A stretch of DNA of 64,000 nucleotides. Source: an uncultured Flammeovirgaceae bacterium (GTDB taxonomy: Bacteria; Bacteroidota; Bacteroidia; Cytophagales; Cyclobacteriaceae). The stretch lies in NCBI GenBank assembly GCA_913045135.1, contig CAJWQD010000004.1, positions 1 to 64,000 on the forward strand, in the 5' to 3' direction. The notes under the pieces are model-generated. The model saw only the letters and a program-made list of their open reading frames with translations. It was not told the DNA's origin and searched no databases. Shown piece by piece: positions 40,874 to 50,986 of this stretch (position 1 is the first letter of the stretch; each line of letters opens with the position of its first letter). A program made the position numbers and the translations under genes.

Positions 40874-41770
40874 TTATGATGTTAATTTTTTTTCTGCCTT
40901 AAAGATATCAGTAACAACCATCCCATTTGATTCTCCATTGCGCTCAATAAATTTCAACATCAGTCGATTCGTTGCCTTTACAGTAAATAAAAATTTAGGG
41001 AATTTCTTTTGTTTTGACTGGCTAAGAATCCCCTCACCCATCAGCAAATGTCCCATCTTAAAACTTCTGTGGGCTTCATCAATAAATAAAGACGTATACT
41101 CTAATGTTTCGTTACTAATTTGATGGATGATGAGCCAGCCCACAATTTGGCCTTTAAACCGTAATGCCAGACTCACTTCATTTTCAATAATATCTGTAAG
41201 AATAAATGGAGAAACTTCCTCTGGATACCACTTGCTCTGCTCATGTTGCCTTTTTATGTCTTCTTTTTCTTGATCTGAAACCAATTTCCATTTGGTAAAA
41301 GTATAGTCACTGGGTAGCTGATGAGCTCCATGAAAAACAGGGAATGCCTGTTCAACCAAAGATTGACATATTCTCATATTAAATTCGGGCTGCTTCCATT
41401 TCAATTTTTGTAACAATTTTTCGAGTATAAACAATGATTTCCAATGTGACCTAAACTGTAACTCTAACCGTTCAAAGCCTTCTTTTTTCAAATTTTCTTC
41501 TAGTGCAATTAAAAGTCTAAAACCTAATTTATTATTTGCATGATCAGGTTTGACCCTCAATGACATAATTCTAAAATCTTTTAAATTCATGTCAGATAGA
41601 CCTAAAATCATACCTACCGGTACATTATTTTTAGAAACTACAACACCCTTAAAATTCTTCTGAATACGTTCCCCCTGCTTCGTGATATCAGGAAATATCA
41701 GTCCCATCATATGATTTTTTATCCATTTTAAGGATATAGCATCGCTGTACTGAAATTTATAGTCTATCAT
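40874..41770 (-). CDS. GNAT-family acetyltransferase (probably two GNAT domains)
   Basis: RIMSLRVKPDHANNKLGFRLLIALEENLKKEGFERLELQ and LEYTSLFIDEAHRSFKMGHLLMGEGI resemble GNAT motifs A. Confidence 0.75.
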   Translation of the reverse strand: MIDYKFQYSDAISLKWIKNHMMGLIFPDITKQGERIQKNFKGVVVSKNNVPVGMILGLSDMNLKDFRIMSLRVKPDHANNKLGFRLLIALEENLKKEGFERLELQFRSHWKSLFILEKLLQKLKWKQPEFNMRICQSLVEQAFPVFHGAHQLPSDYTFTKWKLVSDQEKEDIKRQHEQSKWYPEEVSPFILTDIIENEVSLALRFKGQIVGWLIIHQISNETLEYTSLFIDEAHRSFKMGHLLMGEGILSQSKQKKFPKFLFTVKATNRLMLKFIERNGESNGMVVTDIFKAEKKLTS

Positions 41771-41864
41771 TTTTGAATAATTATGTAAAAATATCGGTTA
41801 CAAAAAAAATATTTAGATTCAAAGCTATATCGATATCTAAAATCTGCAAAAAGTATATTTTTTC

Positions 41865-41894
41865 AAAAAAAAAGAGATACCCATGAGTATCTCT
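41865..41894 (-). terminator. Rho-independent-like terminator downstream of the FG-GAP protein gene
   Basis: Minus strand: perfect 8-bp stem AGAGATAC-TCATGG-GTATCTCT followed by a run of T, 28 nt past the stop of 41922..44471. Confidence 0.7.
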
Positions 41895-41921
41895 TAAAGT
41901 AATAAAACGTATAGAAAAAAA

Positions 41922-44471
41922 CTACTTTTTAATAACTGGATGAATTATTTCACCCTGAACTGAATTTATTTTAATTAAATAAACTCCCTTTGGCATGTCA
42001 GTCATATCTACACTAAAGTCTTTAGAGGTAATCTCAAAAGATTTAATATTCACTCCTGATAGGGAATAAACACTCACATTTTTCAATGTTGCTATTTCAG
42101 ATCTAACATTTACTTTATCTGCTGTAGGATTAGGATAGAAAGAAATATTCACATTCTTATCCAGTGCTGTTAAAGAAGTTATAGTCAATGTGAAAGAAGC
42201 TTTGGCAACATTATTATCGACATCAACAGCCTCAATAACAACTTCTATAGAACCTATATTAGCTGATGAAGGTGTTCCAACCAATTGCTGCGTTGTTCGT
42301 GTGAAAGTCAACCAAGCAGGTAATGATGATCCATCAGCTTGCTTTGCTCTGTACTGAACAATGTCATCATTAGCATCAGTAAATAGACTACTCGCATCAA
42401 AACTATACTCAGCTCCAACACTTGCAGTTTGAGCATCAACACTTGCTGCCGTAGGAGCTGTAACCGTACCTGATCCTTTAAAGAACCATGAGCTACCGGA
42501 ACGATCACCCAAGAGCATATCTTGAACTCCATCTCCATTTAGATCTCCAAAAACAGGAGAAGGATTTGCAACTACTGTAATTCCTCCAAAAGGATTGAGA
42601 TCTCCACGTTTAGTAAAAGTTTGGTCGCCATTATTCATATAATATTCAACTCGATCGTCTTTACCAATAAACATATCAAGGTCACCATCCTGATCAAGAT
42701 CATATGCATCATGCCATATCTTATTTCCGCCAAGATCTTCATCATCAAAGGGTCCCGCAACCTCTGCTAAAACCCCTGCTCCATCATTTTCAAAATACTT
42801 CAGCTTTCCATCTTTATTCCCTACAAAACTGTCAAGATCCCCATCTCCATCTAAATCGATGAAAGTAATAGTTTCATTATCAACTGTTTTGTAATTTAAG
42901 AAAGGATTCTTAGAAGTAAATGTTTCATCGGTCCAAGTACCATCTTGGGCATTTTCATAATAATGAATGATGGTATCATTTTCAGTTCCAACAAATAAAT
43001 CTCCATACATATCACCGTTCCAATCAACCCACGTAGGTGAAAAGGCTGAAGCTGTGGCGGTATCAGCACCATCAATAATATCGACTCCACCTATACTTGA
43101 GCTTACATCATCTAATGGATTACCAGCACCAACCTTCTCCGTAAACTTTCCAGTACCATCATTTTCAAAGTATGTCAGAGCATCTCCTTTTGACATTACC
43201 ACGTCCAAATCACCATCTTCATCAACATCCGCGATTGCTGAACCTATATTTGAATTCGTAATATCTGCTATCCCTAGATTATTGGCTGGAATCCATTTAA
43301 AAGTACCATCTCCATTATTTTCAAAATATGTTAACGGTCCATTCAAGAATCCCATAGGCATATCTAAGTCTCCATCTCCATCCAAATCCACAAATATTGG
43401 TGTTGCACTATCAAATCCTTCTGAATGGTAGCTCGATAAATCTGAAAATGGGTTACTTACGGTGGTGTCTTGTGCAAATGATGGTTCTGTTGCGGATCCT
43501 GTATTTACATACATTACTATTGCCCCATCTTTATTACCAACATAAGCATCTAAATCTCCATCACCATCAAGATCAGCAAAAGCAGGAGCCGCTTCATCCC
43601 CTGCATCCAAATAACCATATTCTTCAATTAAATTTCCTAAGCTATCAGTTTTTTGGTAGCTAAAAGGACTACTTAATTGCCAGGAATATTGCTCAGTCAA
43701 GACACCACCATCATTCTTCAAATACCTTAATTCCCCGTTGTCTTTACCAATGACCACGTCTAAATCGCCATCCGCATCTAGATCCACAAAAGTAGGTTTT
43801 GATTTTTCTCCATTATCTCCATTATTCCAGCTCTTAAATGGGTTATTAGCAGTGTCTAATGCAAAAGTCCCTGAATCATTTTTAAAATAGTGAATGATCC
43901 CTTTCTGTTCACCAACAAAAAGGTCGTGGTCTCCATCCCCATCAAAATCTGCGAAAGCTGGGGCCGAATACATACCATCACTTCCTTCGTTCTTATCTAA
44001 TCCATGTGCAGTTGAATCATAGAGGTTTTTGAACAATCCCACTATTGCGTGATCTTTATTCCTTTTAAATTTGCCGTCGGCATTTTCATAGACAAAAGCG
44101 CCCAGTCCAGGATATCTTTCACCAATCACCAAATCAAGATCTCCGTCACCGTCAATATCACCAAAAGCGGGTGTAGAGTAATTTTCGGCATGTGCTGTAC
44201 CCAAAGGTCTTTTGGTATCAAATGCAAAGCTTGTCTGGGCGCTAGACTCCATGGGAGCTAAAACCAATGCTAGTGAGGCAAGACTGCCGGCGGCGGCAAT
44301 TTTCATAGCTCTTCCCAAATCGTTTATTCTATCATAAAGCTTTCGCAATCTTTTTACAAAAACATCAATCCTTCTTTTATGAAAGGATAATCGGTTGGCA
44401 TTATCAATTTTTCTTTGGTACTTGTTATAACGCTTAACTAGCTTGTTGTAATAAAGTATTTGTCTTTTCAT
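41922..44471 (-). CDS. FG-GAP/VCBS-repeat secreted protein with Ig-like domain and T9SS type A sorting domain
   Basis: About ten DxDGDGDLD-type repeats (FGDIDGDGDLDLVIGE, FADFDGDGDHDLFVGE, FVDLDADGDLDVVIGK...); C-terminal SFYPNPTADKVNVRS...MPKGVYLIKINSVQGEIIHPVIKK. Confidence 0.93.
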   Translation of the reverse strand: MKRQILYYNKLVKRYNKYQRKIDNANRLSFHKRRIDVFVKRLRKLYDRINDLGRAMKIAAAGSLASLALVLAPMESSAQTSFAFDTKRPLGTAHAENYSTPAFGDIDGDGDLDLVIGERYPGLGAFVYENADGKFKRNKDHAIVGLFKNLYDSTAHGLDKNEGSDGMYSAPAFADFDGDGDHDLFVGEQKGIIHYFKNDSGTFALDTANNPFKSWNNGDNGEKSKPTFVDLDADGDLDVVIGKDNGELRYLKNDGGVLTEQYSWQLSSPFSYQKTDSLGNLIEEYGYLDAGDEAAPAFADLDGDGDLDAYVGNKDGAIVMYVNTGSATEPSFAQDTTVSNPFSDLSSYHSEGFDSATPIFVDLDGDGDLDMPMGFLNGPLTYFENNGDGTFKWIPANNLGIADITNSNIGSAIADVDEDGDLDVVMSKGDALTYFENDGTGKFTEKVGAGNPLDDVSSSIGGVDIIDGADTATASAFSPTWVDWNGDMYGDLFVGTENDTIIHYYENAQDGTWTDETFTSKNPFLNYKTVDNETITFIDLDGDGDLDSFVGNKDGKLKYFENDGAGVLAEVAGPFDDEDLGGNKIWHDAYDLDQDGDLDMFIGKDDRVEYYMNNGDQTFTKRGDLNPFGGITVVANPSPVFGDLNGDGVQDMLLGDRSGSSWFFKGSGTVTAPTAASVDAQTASVGAEYSFDASSLFTDANDDIVQYRAKQADGSSLPAWLTFTRTTQQLVGTPSSANIGSIEVVIEAVDVDNNVAKASFTLTITSLTALDKNVNISFYPNPTADKVNVRSEIATLKNVSVYSLSGVNIKSFEITSKDFSVDMTDMPKGVYLIKINSVQGEIIHPVIKK

Positions 44472-44497
44472 ATTTTCTTCGTTATAGTTTTAAGATT

Positions 44498-44950
44498 TTA
44501 AGGTGTAAAGTTGAAAACATAGTCGCCAGGTAGTGCATCAATTCGTCCACCCGAATCAGCATAAGTGAAAGTAATCGTTAGACTTGTTTCACTCACAGTA
44601 ATTGTCATACTCACTCCGTCATCTCTTGTGAGAGTATTAATATCTGATCCAAAAGTAAAGGTTCCTGAAGAAGGCCAGACTGGATCATAACTTCCGTTTG
44701 TGGAATACGTTTTGTCCTCCTTCAACGTAAGCACTAAGCCACTGAAGTTTTCAGTCGCATCGGCACCATCTAAGGTAGTGCTGGACATTGTCCAAGCAGA
44801 CGCAGACAAACTTTCAAGTTGCTTCTCTTCTTCTGTTTGCTCAACAGGATCGTCAGTGACCGCGGCAGCATCATCATCGTCTCCACAACTCATGAGAATT
44901 AGCGCAGAGAGCGAAAAAGTAAAAAAAACAAATTTTTTAAGGTATTTCAT
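44498..44950 (-). CDS. Small surface lipoprotein (lipocalin-like / DUF5004-like)
   Basis: Lipobox ALILMSCGDDDD with acidic post-Cys stretch; LSASAWTMSSTTLDGADATENFSGLVLTLKEDKTYSTNG. Confidence 0.7.
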   Translation of the reverse strand: MKYLKKFVFFTFSLSALILMSCGDDDDAAAVTDDPVEQTEEEKQLESLSASAWTMSSTTLDGADATENFSGLVLTLKEDKTYSTNGSYDPVWPSSGTFTFGSDINTLTRDDGVSMTITVSETSLTITFTYADSGGRIDALPGDYVFNFTP

Positions 44951-45033
44951 ATAAAATTTTCGTTTATTCGTTTAATTAAAGTTTTGAAAGCTTTGTAACT
45001 ATTATTCGTAGGTTAAAAAAAGCTGACTGACAA

Positions 45034-45063
45034 TATAACGAAAAAAATATTTCAATCCCCCAA
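45034..45063 (-). promoter_or_regulatory. Candidate ECF-sigma promoter for the lipoprotein/FG-GAP operon (TTGGGGG-N16-CGTTATA)
   Basis: Minus-strand reading TTGGGGGATTGAAATATTTTTTTCGTTATA; same boxes and identical spacing as 18457..18486. Confidence 0.6.
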
Positions 45064-45133
45064 AAGTCTCAAATAGTTATCTTAATAAAGGATATACGCT
45101 TTGTATTCTATAAATTTATTTATTTGGTAAATC

Positions 45134-45694
45134 TTAACTTACTTTAGTTTTTAAATCTTGAAAATAGGGTTTAAGATCGAAAAATATTTTCTTTGTTGCT
45201 ATTCTAAGTTGATTTTCTATTGTTTTCGGGGTCAAACTTAGGATTTTGGCGGCTTCTTTGTAAGAATGACCCTTATTTCTGACTAGTTCAAAAATCAATT
45301 TACATCTAAGTGGTAATTTTTTAACCGATAACTCAATCAACTCTTTGAGCTCATCAAGCTCATAAATTTGATCGGGGCCCATTTCATAATGATTGAACAT
45401 TTGCTCATCTAGCGAAATAAAATGTTTATTCCCTCTCTTTCTAATGTGATCTAAACATAGGTTTTTAGTACAAACAAATAGATAGGATTGTAAATTTACT
45501 ATTGACGTAGAGTTTTTCCTATTTTGCCAAAGCTTGAAAAATACGTCCTCCACAATTTCTTCTGCCAGACCTTGGTCTTTTACAATGCTAAACGCAGCGG
45601 TATAAATCCATTTAGAATAGGCCTTGAAAAAGTCTTCTAATACACTTTCATCGTCGTACTCGCGCATTCTTCGTAAAAGTAGTTTGTTCATCAT
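45134..45694 (-). CDS. ECF RNA polymerase sigma-70 factor (Bacteroidetes FecI/RpoE-like)
   Basis: Region 2 (AAFSIVKDQGLAEEIVEDVFFKLWQNR, YLFVCTKNLCLDHIRKR) and region 4 (LPLRCKLIFELVRNKGHSYKEAAKILSLTPKTIENQLRIATKKI). Confidence 0.95.
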   Translation of the reverse strand: MMNKLLLRRMREYDDESVLEDFFKAYSKWIYTAAFSIVKDQGLAEEIVEDVFFKLWQNRKNSTSIVNLQSYLFVCTKNLCLDHIRKRGNKHFISLDEQMFNHYEMGPDQIYELDELKELIELSVKKLPLRCKLIFELVRNKGHSYKEAAKILSLTPKTIENQLRIATKKIFFDLKPYFQDLKTKVS

Positions 45695-46127
45695 GTTGAA
45701 ATGGTATACCTTATTTTTAAAACGAAATAGAAGCTAGTAAAAAAAATATTCCAAAAAAAACGTTTTGTTTAAGATTTTCTTCGAAATCGATTGCATTACG
45801 CCAATAAATAATCAACCCATCCATATTTATTTATCAAGTCAACGGTCTTAACCTTTATCCCAACTTTTTGGTTTGACATTATTAGATTTAATTATCAATG
45901 TTTTCCAGATACCTTGTATGTAACATTAACAAGCGATCATTTAAATAATCTGATTTAGATCCCGCTCATCCGCGAAACAAACTAAACACCACTTTTGAAA
46001 TTTACAAAATTAGATATTAACCATAAAAATTAATCTCCGAGGTGATTTCATTACCTACTTAGGTAAAGAATAGACTTCTTTGTACACCAAAAGAAATGTC
46101 TATTGAAGAAACATACATGATAAAAAA

Positions 46128-46772
46128 CTAGACCACAAAAATGAATTTATCTTCATTTTCATCTGGAATGACTTTCAATACGTTATTTAATGTAAGTTTA
46201 ATGAGAGTTTGAGAAGCCATCTGTTCATTAATATTACCAAATGTACAAAAAGTATTAACGGTGACTTCCTTATGATTCCCGAGATAATTTAAGAGCATCT
46301 TTTCATTTTCACCATATTCAAAGGAGGTTTGAGCCTCTTTCAAAGAAAATTTTAGGATTTGCCTCAATTCTCTACTGGCTTGAATAGACCTATCCTCAAG
46401 TCTTACAAAGGAGCGGCCTCGCTTATGAGAAGGTTTTAAAAAAGCAAAATAAGGTTTATTTTTTCCAGATTCAAATTGATAATGAATAATGGCTCTATTA
46501 TCATCTATGGGTATGATATGGTGTTCATATTCAATTTGAGGCCTGCACAACTCTACCATTGCTTTCCCCATGACGTAATGGGCCTCTTCAGCATCCTTGA
46601 GTCCAACAATGCTGCCATTATCATCAACGCCTATAAATAAATGCCCCCCTTTTGAATTTGAAAAAGCAACAATTTCTCTAATGATTCTATCTGGATGCTT
46701 TGCTTTAAGCTTAAATTCAATTCTTTGTCCCTCCCCTTTTGCAATTAATTGTTGGGCCTCTGTAAATGTCAT
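46128..46772 (-). CDS. AlbA_2 (Schlafen-like ATP-binding) domain protein
   Basis: EGQRIEFKLKAKHPDRIIREIVAFSNSKGGHLFIGVDDNGSIVGLKD is the AlbA_2 signature region; RGRSFVRLEDRSIQASRE. Confidence 0.85.
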   Translation of the reverse strand: MTFTEAQQLIAKGEGQRIEFKLKAKHPDRIIREIVAFSNSKGGHLFIGVDDNGSIVGLKDAEEAHYVMGKAMVELCRPQIEYEHHIIPIDDNRAIIHYQFESGKNKPYFAFLKPSHKRGRSFVRLEDRSIQASRELRQILKFSLKEAQTSFEYGENEKMLLNYLGNHKEVTVNTFCTFGNINEQMASQTLIKLTLNNVLKVIPDENEDKFIFVV

Positions 46773-46784
46773 ATTTACTGTATT

Positions 46785-48296
46785 TTAGACATCTTTTGAG
46801 GTGTGATCTTCAATATTAAGCATACTGCTGATCAAGTCTTTGAACTGAAGTCCCTCTTCAAGGATGTGCTTACTAAGCACACTATATTCTGCTAAACCGT
46901 GTAAGGCCAACTCCATCAAAAACAGCCGATAAGCCTCCGATTCATTAGCATATGTTTTATTTACTAAATCCGCAAGTCCAGGTACAGTATTCAAACAAGA
47001 TCTGTATTCAGAATCGCTTGCATCTAATATTAAATCTACCATATTCCCTTTTCCAAACCATTCTGAAATAGCTCGATATGGGCTATTATTTTTTTTACTT
47101 TTTCTGATATCTTCAGGATCTGGAAAAAATTTAACAAATTGAGCCCTAATAGCCTTACTGATTAAGTTGGCAGCTACAATACCTGGGCCTTCTTGTTCTC
47201 CCTCGTAGACCAGTTCTACTTTACCCGTTATTCCTGGAATAACCCCAACAAAATCTGTCACTCGGACAGTCGTCTTATCCATTCCATTCTTAATCATTCT
47301 ACGCTCAGCAGCGCTGATTAAATTTTCATAAGCAGAAATGGTAAGTCTTGCTGATACTCCACTTTTGGCATCAACATACTCACTTTCCCGAGCTTCAAAA
47401 GCAATTTGCTCAACCAAATCCTTTACCAACTCAAAAGACCGTACCCCTTGCTGTTGTTCGTATTCAAATTGTGCTTCTTGCTGGGTTATCTTCTTACCTA
47501 TCTCTAAGCTTTTGGGATAATGAGTAATAATCTGACTATCAATTCGATCTTTTAAGGGCGTAACTATGCTACCTCTGTTAGTGTAGTCTTCTGGATTTGC
47601 CGTAAATACAAATTGAATATCCATGGGCAATCGCAACTTAAAACCCCTTATTTGAATATCTCCTTCTTGGAGAATATTAAACAGAGCTACCTGAATACGG
47701 GCTTGTAAATCTGGAAGTTCATTGATCACAAATATAGATCTATTAGATCTTGGAATTAGGCCATAATGAATGACTCTCTGGTCCGCATATGAAAGCTTCA
47801 AACTCGCGGCCTTGATAGGGTCAATATCTCCAATAAGATCAGCTATGGAAACATCAGGAGTCGCTAATTTTTCTGTATATCGCTCATTTCTATTTAACCA
47901 GGAGATACCCGTATGATCGCCCTGGTCCTTTAGCTTATTCAAGGCGTAATGAGAAATAGGTCTGAATGGATCATCATTCAGTTCTGACCCTTCTACAACA
48001 GGTATCCATTGGTCAAGCAGATTTACCATCAACCGAGCTATTCGGGTTTTGGCCTGTCCCCGAAGGCCTAGAAAATTAATGTTGTGCCTTGCTAAAATTG
48101 CCCTTTCAATGTCTGGAATTACCGTATATTCATAGCCCCAAATCCCGTGAAAAACTGATTTCCTCTCTTTTAGAGATCGTAACAAATTTTTTCTTAGTTC
48201 TTCTTTTATACCGATCGACGCATAACCTGACGCCTTCAACTCTTTTAGTGTTTTAATCGCTAATAATTCTTTTTCTGGTAGGTCGTAATAAGTCAT
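46785..48296 (-). CDS. AAA+ ATPase, MoxR/Mg-chelatase-like
   Basis: Walker A-like GLRGQAKTRIARLMVNLLD; GSIVTPLKDRIDSQIITHYPKS; FVINELPDLQARIQVALFNILQEGDIQIRG. Confidence 0.85.
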   Translation of the reverse strand: MTYYDLPEKELLAIKTLKELKASGYASIGIKEELRKNLLRSLKERKSVFHGIWGYEYTVIPDIERAILARHNINFLGLRGQAKTRIARLMVNLLDQWIPVVEGSELNDDPFRPISHYALNKLKDQGDHTGISWLNRNERYTEKLATPDVSIADLIGDIDPIKAASLKLSYADQRVIHYGLIPRSNRSIFVINELPDLQARIQVALFNILQEGDIQIRGFKLRLPMDIQFVFTANPEDYTNRGSIVTPLKDRIDSQIITHYPKSLEIGKKITQQEAQFEYEQQQGVRSFELVKDLVEQIAFEARESEYVDAKSGVSARLTISAYENLISAAERRMIKNGMDKTTVRVTDFVGVIPGITGKVELVYEGEQEGPGIVAANLISKAIRAQFVKFFPDPEDIRKSKKNNSPYRAISEWFGKGNMVDLILDASDSEYRSCLNTVPGLADLVNKTYANESEAYRLFLMELALHGLAEYSVLSKHILEEGLQFKDLISSMLNIEDHTSKDV

Positions 48297-48301
48297 ATGA
48301 A

Positions 48302-49417
48302 CTAGAAATTTTTCCGTCGATTCTTTTTGTAGTCTTCAAAAATAAGATGGCCCAAGCCTTGCAAGCTACTATAATAAGCATTGCCATTATTTATTTGGGT
48401 AAACTCTTGTACAAACTGCTTTAAGTAAGAGTCTGAGGCAATCATAAAAGTAGTTATAGGTATATGGTTCCTTCTGCACTGCGCTGCCAGATTAAAAGTT
48501 TTGTTCATAATCTTGGGATCTAAACCAAAACTATTTTTATAATATTTAATGCCCACCTTCATACATGTTGGTTTACCATCGGTGATCATGAAAATTTGTT
48601 TATTCTTATTTTTTTTTCGTTTTAGAATGTCTATTGCCAGTTCCAGGCCCGCAATCGTGTTGGTATGATAAGGACCCACTTGTAAAAAGGGTAAGTCTTT
48701 GACCTCAATTTGCCAAGCATCATTACCAAATACAATAATGTCAAGGGTATCCTTAGGATATTTTTGGGTAACTAACTCAGTTAAAGCCATGGCTACTTTT
48801 TTTGCTGGTGTAATCCGATCCTCTCCATATAATATCATAGAATGGCTTATATCAATCATTAAAACTGTTGACGTTTGGGCCTTAAAATCCTTGTCTTGAA
48901 TTTCTAAATCTTTTTCAGTCAATCTGAATTCTTCAGCGCCATTATTTATCTGTGCGTTTTTTAAACTTTCAGTTAGTGCAATTTGATCTAGTGGATCTCC
49001 AAACTGAAATTCCCTAAAATCTGTAGTCGTCTCATCTCCTTGACCAAAATGAGGAGTTTTATGATCTCCTTTAGAACCTTTTTTAAGTTTTCCAAAAATT
49101 TCGTCTAAAGCATTTTTTCTAATTTTTTGTTCTGATTTAGCGGTAACCTCAAAATTACCCTCTTCATCACCTGCCTTAATATAGCCTTGATCTTTTAAAT
49201 CATCTACAAAATTTCCCATACCATAATCATTAGCCATAAAATTATATTGTCGATTTAAATTATCTAGCCAATTGATCGTTTCTGAGATATCCCCTCCAGT
49301 AATAACCATTAATTGCAAAAAAATATCTAGCAGGCTTTTAAATGACCCTTTTTTAGGTATTTTTTCAGGTATATATTCAGTAAATCGGTATCCGATCATA
49401 TTATTTTTTTCAATCAA
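48302..49417 (-). CDS. VWA-domain protein, partner of the upstream AAA+ ATPase
   Basis: MIDAS motif STVLMIDISHSMILYGEDRITPAKKVAMALTELV, IFMITDGKPT; next to the MoxR-like gene. Confidence 0.88.
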   Translation of the reverse strand: MIEKNNMIGYRFTEYIPEKIPKKGSFKSLLDIFLQLMVITGGDISETINWLDNLNRQYNFMANDYGMGNFVDDLKDQGYIKAGDEEGNFEVTAKSEQKIRKNALDEIFGKLKKGSKGDHKTPHFGQGDETTTDFREFQFGDPLDQIALTESLKNAQINNGAEEFRLTEKDLEIQDKDFKAQTSTVLMIDISHSMILYGEDRITPAKKVAMALTELVTQKYPKDTLDIIVFGNDAWQIEVKDLPFLQVGPYHTNTIAGLELAIDILKRKKNKNKQIFMITDGKPTCMKVGIKYYKNSFGLDPKIMNKTFNLAAQCRRNHIPITTFMIASDSYLKQFVQEFTQINNGNAYYSSLQGLGHLIFEDYKKNRRKNF

Positions 49418-49467
49418 AAAACATTAATTGTTACAAATAAATTTCATTTATAACAAAATAATAAAAA

Positions 49468-50592
49468 TTATAAATTAGTGCAGGCGGCTTCGTAGGCTTT
49501 CTCATACATAGGCATGATTTCAGATAATTCAAATAATAATGCCTTTTTATAAGCCGCTGCCTTAAATTTCGATAAATTATCTTTATGCAGTACATGTAGT
49601 GTTTTTTGCACCATATCCTCGATATCTCCCACATTGCAAGTATACCCGGTAACTCCATTTTGGTTCAATTCGAGCAGTCCCCCAACATTTGTGCTAATAA
49701 GAGGCACTTGACAGGCCATTGCTTCTAAGGCCGCTAAACCAAAACTTTCTTTTTCAGAGGTCATTATAAATAAATCGCATACTGAGAGAATTTCTTCAAC
49801 ATTGGACATTTTGCCAAGAAACCGTACATCTTGAATACTACAGGCCTCACGAGTTATTTTTTCCATTTCAGACCTCTCGGGCCCATCACCCACCAATAGT
49901 AGCTTGACCGGCATATGTTTATTGACCTTACAAAATACACTGATTACGTCTTGTACCCGCTTTACCTTTCTAAAATTAGAAATATGTACCATAAGCCTTT
50001 CCCCATTGGGACATATTGCCCTTTTAAAATGATCTTTATGCTGCTTTTTAAACTTTTCAATATCCACAAAATTTGGAATCACTTTTATTTTTTTTTGAAT
50101 ATTAAAGAGTAAATAAGTGTCACTTCTCAGCGAATTTGAAACTGCCGTGACCACATCTGATTGATTGATGGCATAAGTTACCACCGAGGCATAAGTAGCC
50201 TCTTTACCCACCAAAGTAATATCTGTACCATGTAAAGTGGTTACTATTGGAATGGAAATCCCCTTAGTTGCTAATATTTGTTTTGCCAAAAGACCTGCAG
50301 ATGCATGTGGAATGGCATAATGGACATGTAGCAAATCTAATTTTTCATATTCAACTACATCTACCATTCTTGCAGCCAAAGCAATCTCATAAGGAGGATG
50401 TTCAAACAAAGGATAATCTTTAACAGAAACCTCATGGTAAAAAAGATTCTCACTCAAAAAGTCTAATCTAGTGGGCTGAGCATAAGTGATAAAATGAATC
50501 TTATGCCCTTTTTTGGCAAGACCCATCCCCAACTCCGTAGCCATCACTCCACTGCCTCCGTAAGTGGGATAGCAAACAATTCCTATTTTCAT
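49468..50592 (-). CDS. bshA: N-acetyl-alpha-D-glucosaminyl L-malate synthase (bacillithiol biosynthesis glycosyltransferase)
   Basis: MKIGIVCYPTYGGSGVMATELGMGLAKKGHKIHFITYAQPTRL, TTLHGTDITLVG, ESFGLAALEAMACQVPLISTNVGGLLELN; GT4 fold. Confidence 0.92.
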   Translation of the reverse strand: MKIGIVCYPTYGGSGVMATELGMGLAKKGHKIHFITYAQPTRLDFLSENLFYHEVSVKDYPLFEHPPYEIALAARMVDVVEYEKLDLLHVHYAIPHASAGLLAKQILATKGISIPIVTTLHGTDITLVGKEATYASVVTYAINQSDVVTAVSNSLRSDTYLLFNIQKKIKVIPNFVDIEKFKKQHKDHFKRAICPNGERLMVHISNFRKVKRVQDVISVFCKVNKHMPVKLLLVGDGPERSEMEKITREACSIQDVRFLGKMSNVEEILSVCDLFIMTSEKESFGLAALEAMACQVPLISTNVGGLLELNQNGVTGYTCNVGDIEDMVQKTLHVLHKDNLSKFKAAAYKKALLFELSEIMPMYEKAYEAACTNL

Positions 50593-50986
50593 TTTTTTAA
50601 ATTAAGTTAAAAATGCTTTTCTCAAAGATTTTTCACTATATCTTCAGTCCATGTACCTAAAGTAAATATTAAATTAACTCAACAAAGTGTTGATCGAATT
50701 TGTGAGATTTTAAAAATAAGTCCAAAGTCTTATATACTTGCTAAACATAAACAAACTCAAAAATTCATATTTTGTCTCATTATTTCATTCTTATATTTCA
50801 TTTTTAAAGTAAATTAATGTTTTGGAAACAGCCTTCACAATATTTAAATAAATTTGTAGAAATGAAGGTCAATTATAATCGTTATTTTCTCTACCAATTC
50901 ATAGAAAATATATTGCTCCAAAATATCATTTCCTATCTTGCCAAAGGTAGGGTATTATAAAAATATCAAAAATGAATTAGTTTAAA

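Noticed and set aside
40589-40879. 96-aa plus-strand ORF
   Set aside because: No domain, no ribosome-binding context noted, and it overlaps minus-strand remnant-like sequence.
42967-43663. Plus-strand ORFs of 154 and 88 aa antisense to the FG-GAP gene
   Set aside because: They are shadows of the repeat-rich coding strand, with low-complexity Ser/Pro or His/Leu-rich translations; the sense ORF has clear domains.
42300-44230. Repetitive DNA pattern (CCATCTCCATCTAAATC and similar)
   Set aside because: Explained by the FG-GAP/DGDGDLD protein repeats in the coding sequence, not by a CRISPR or satellite array.
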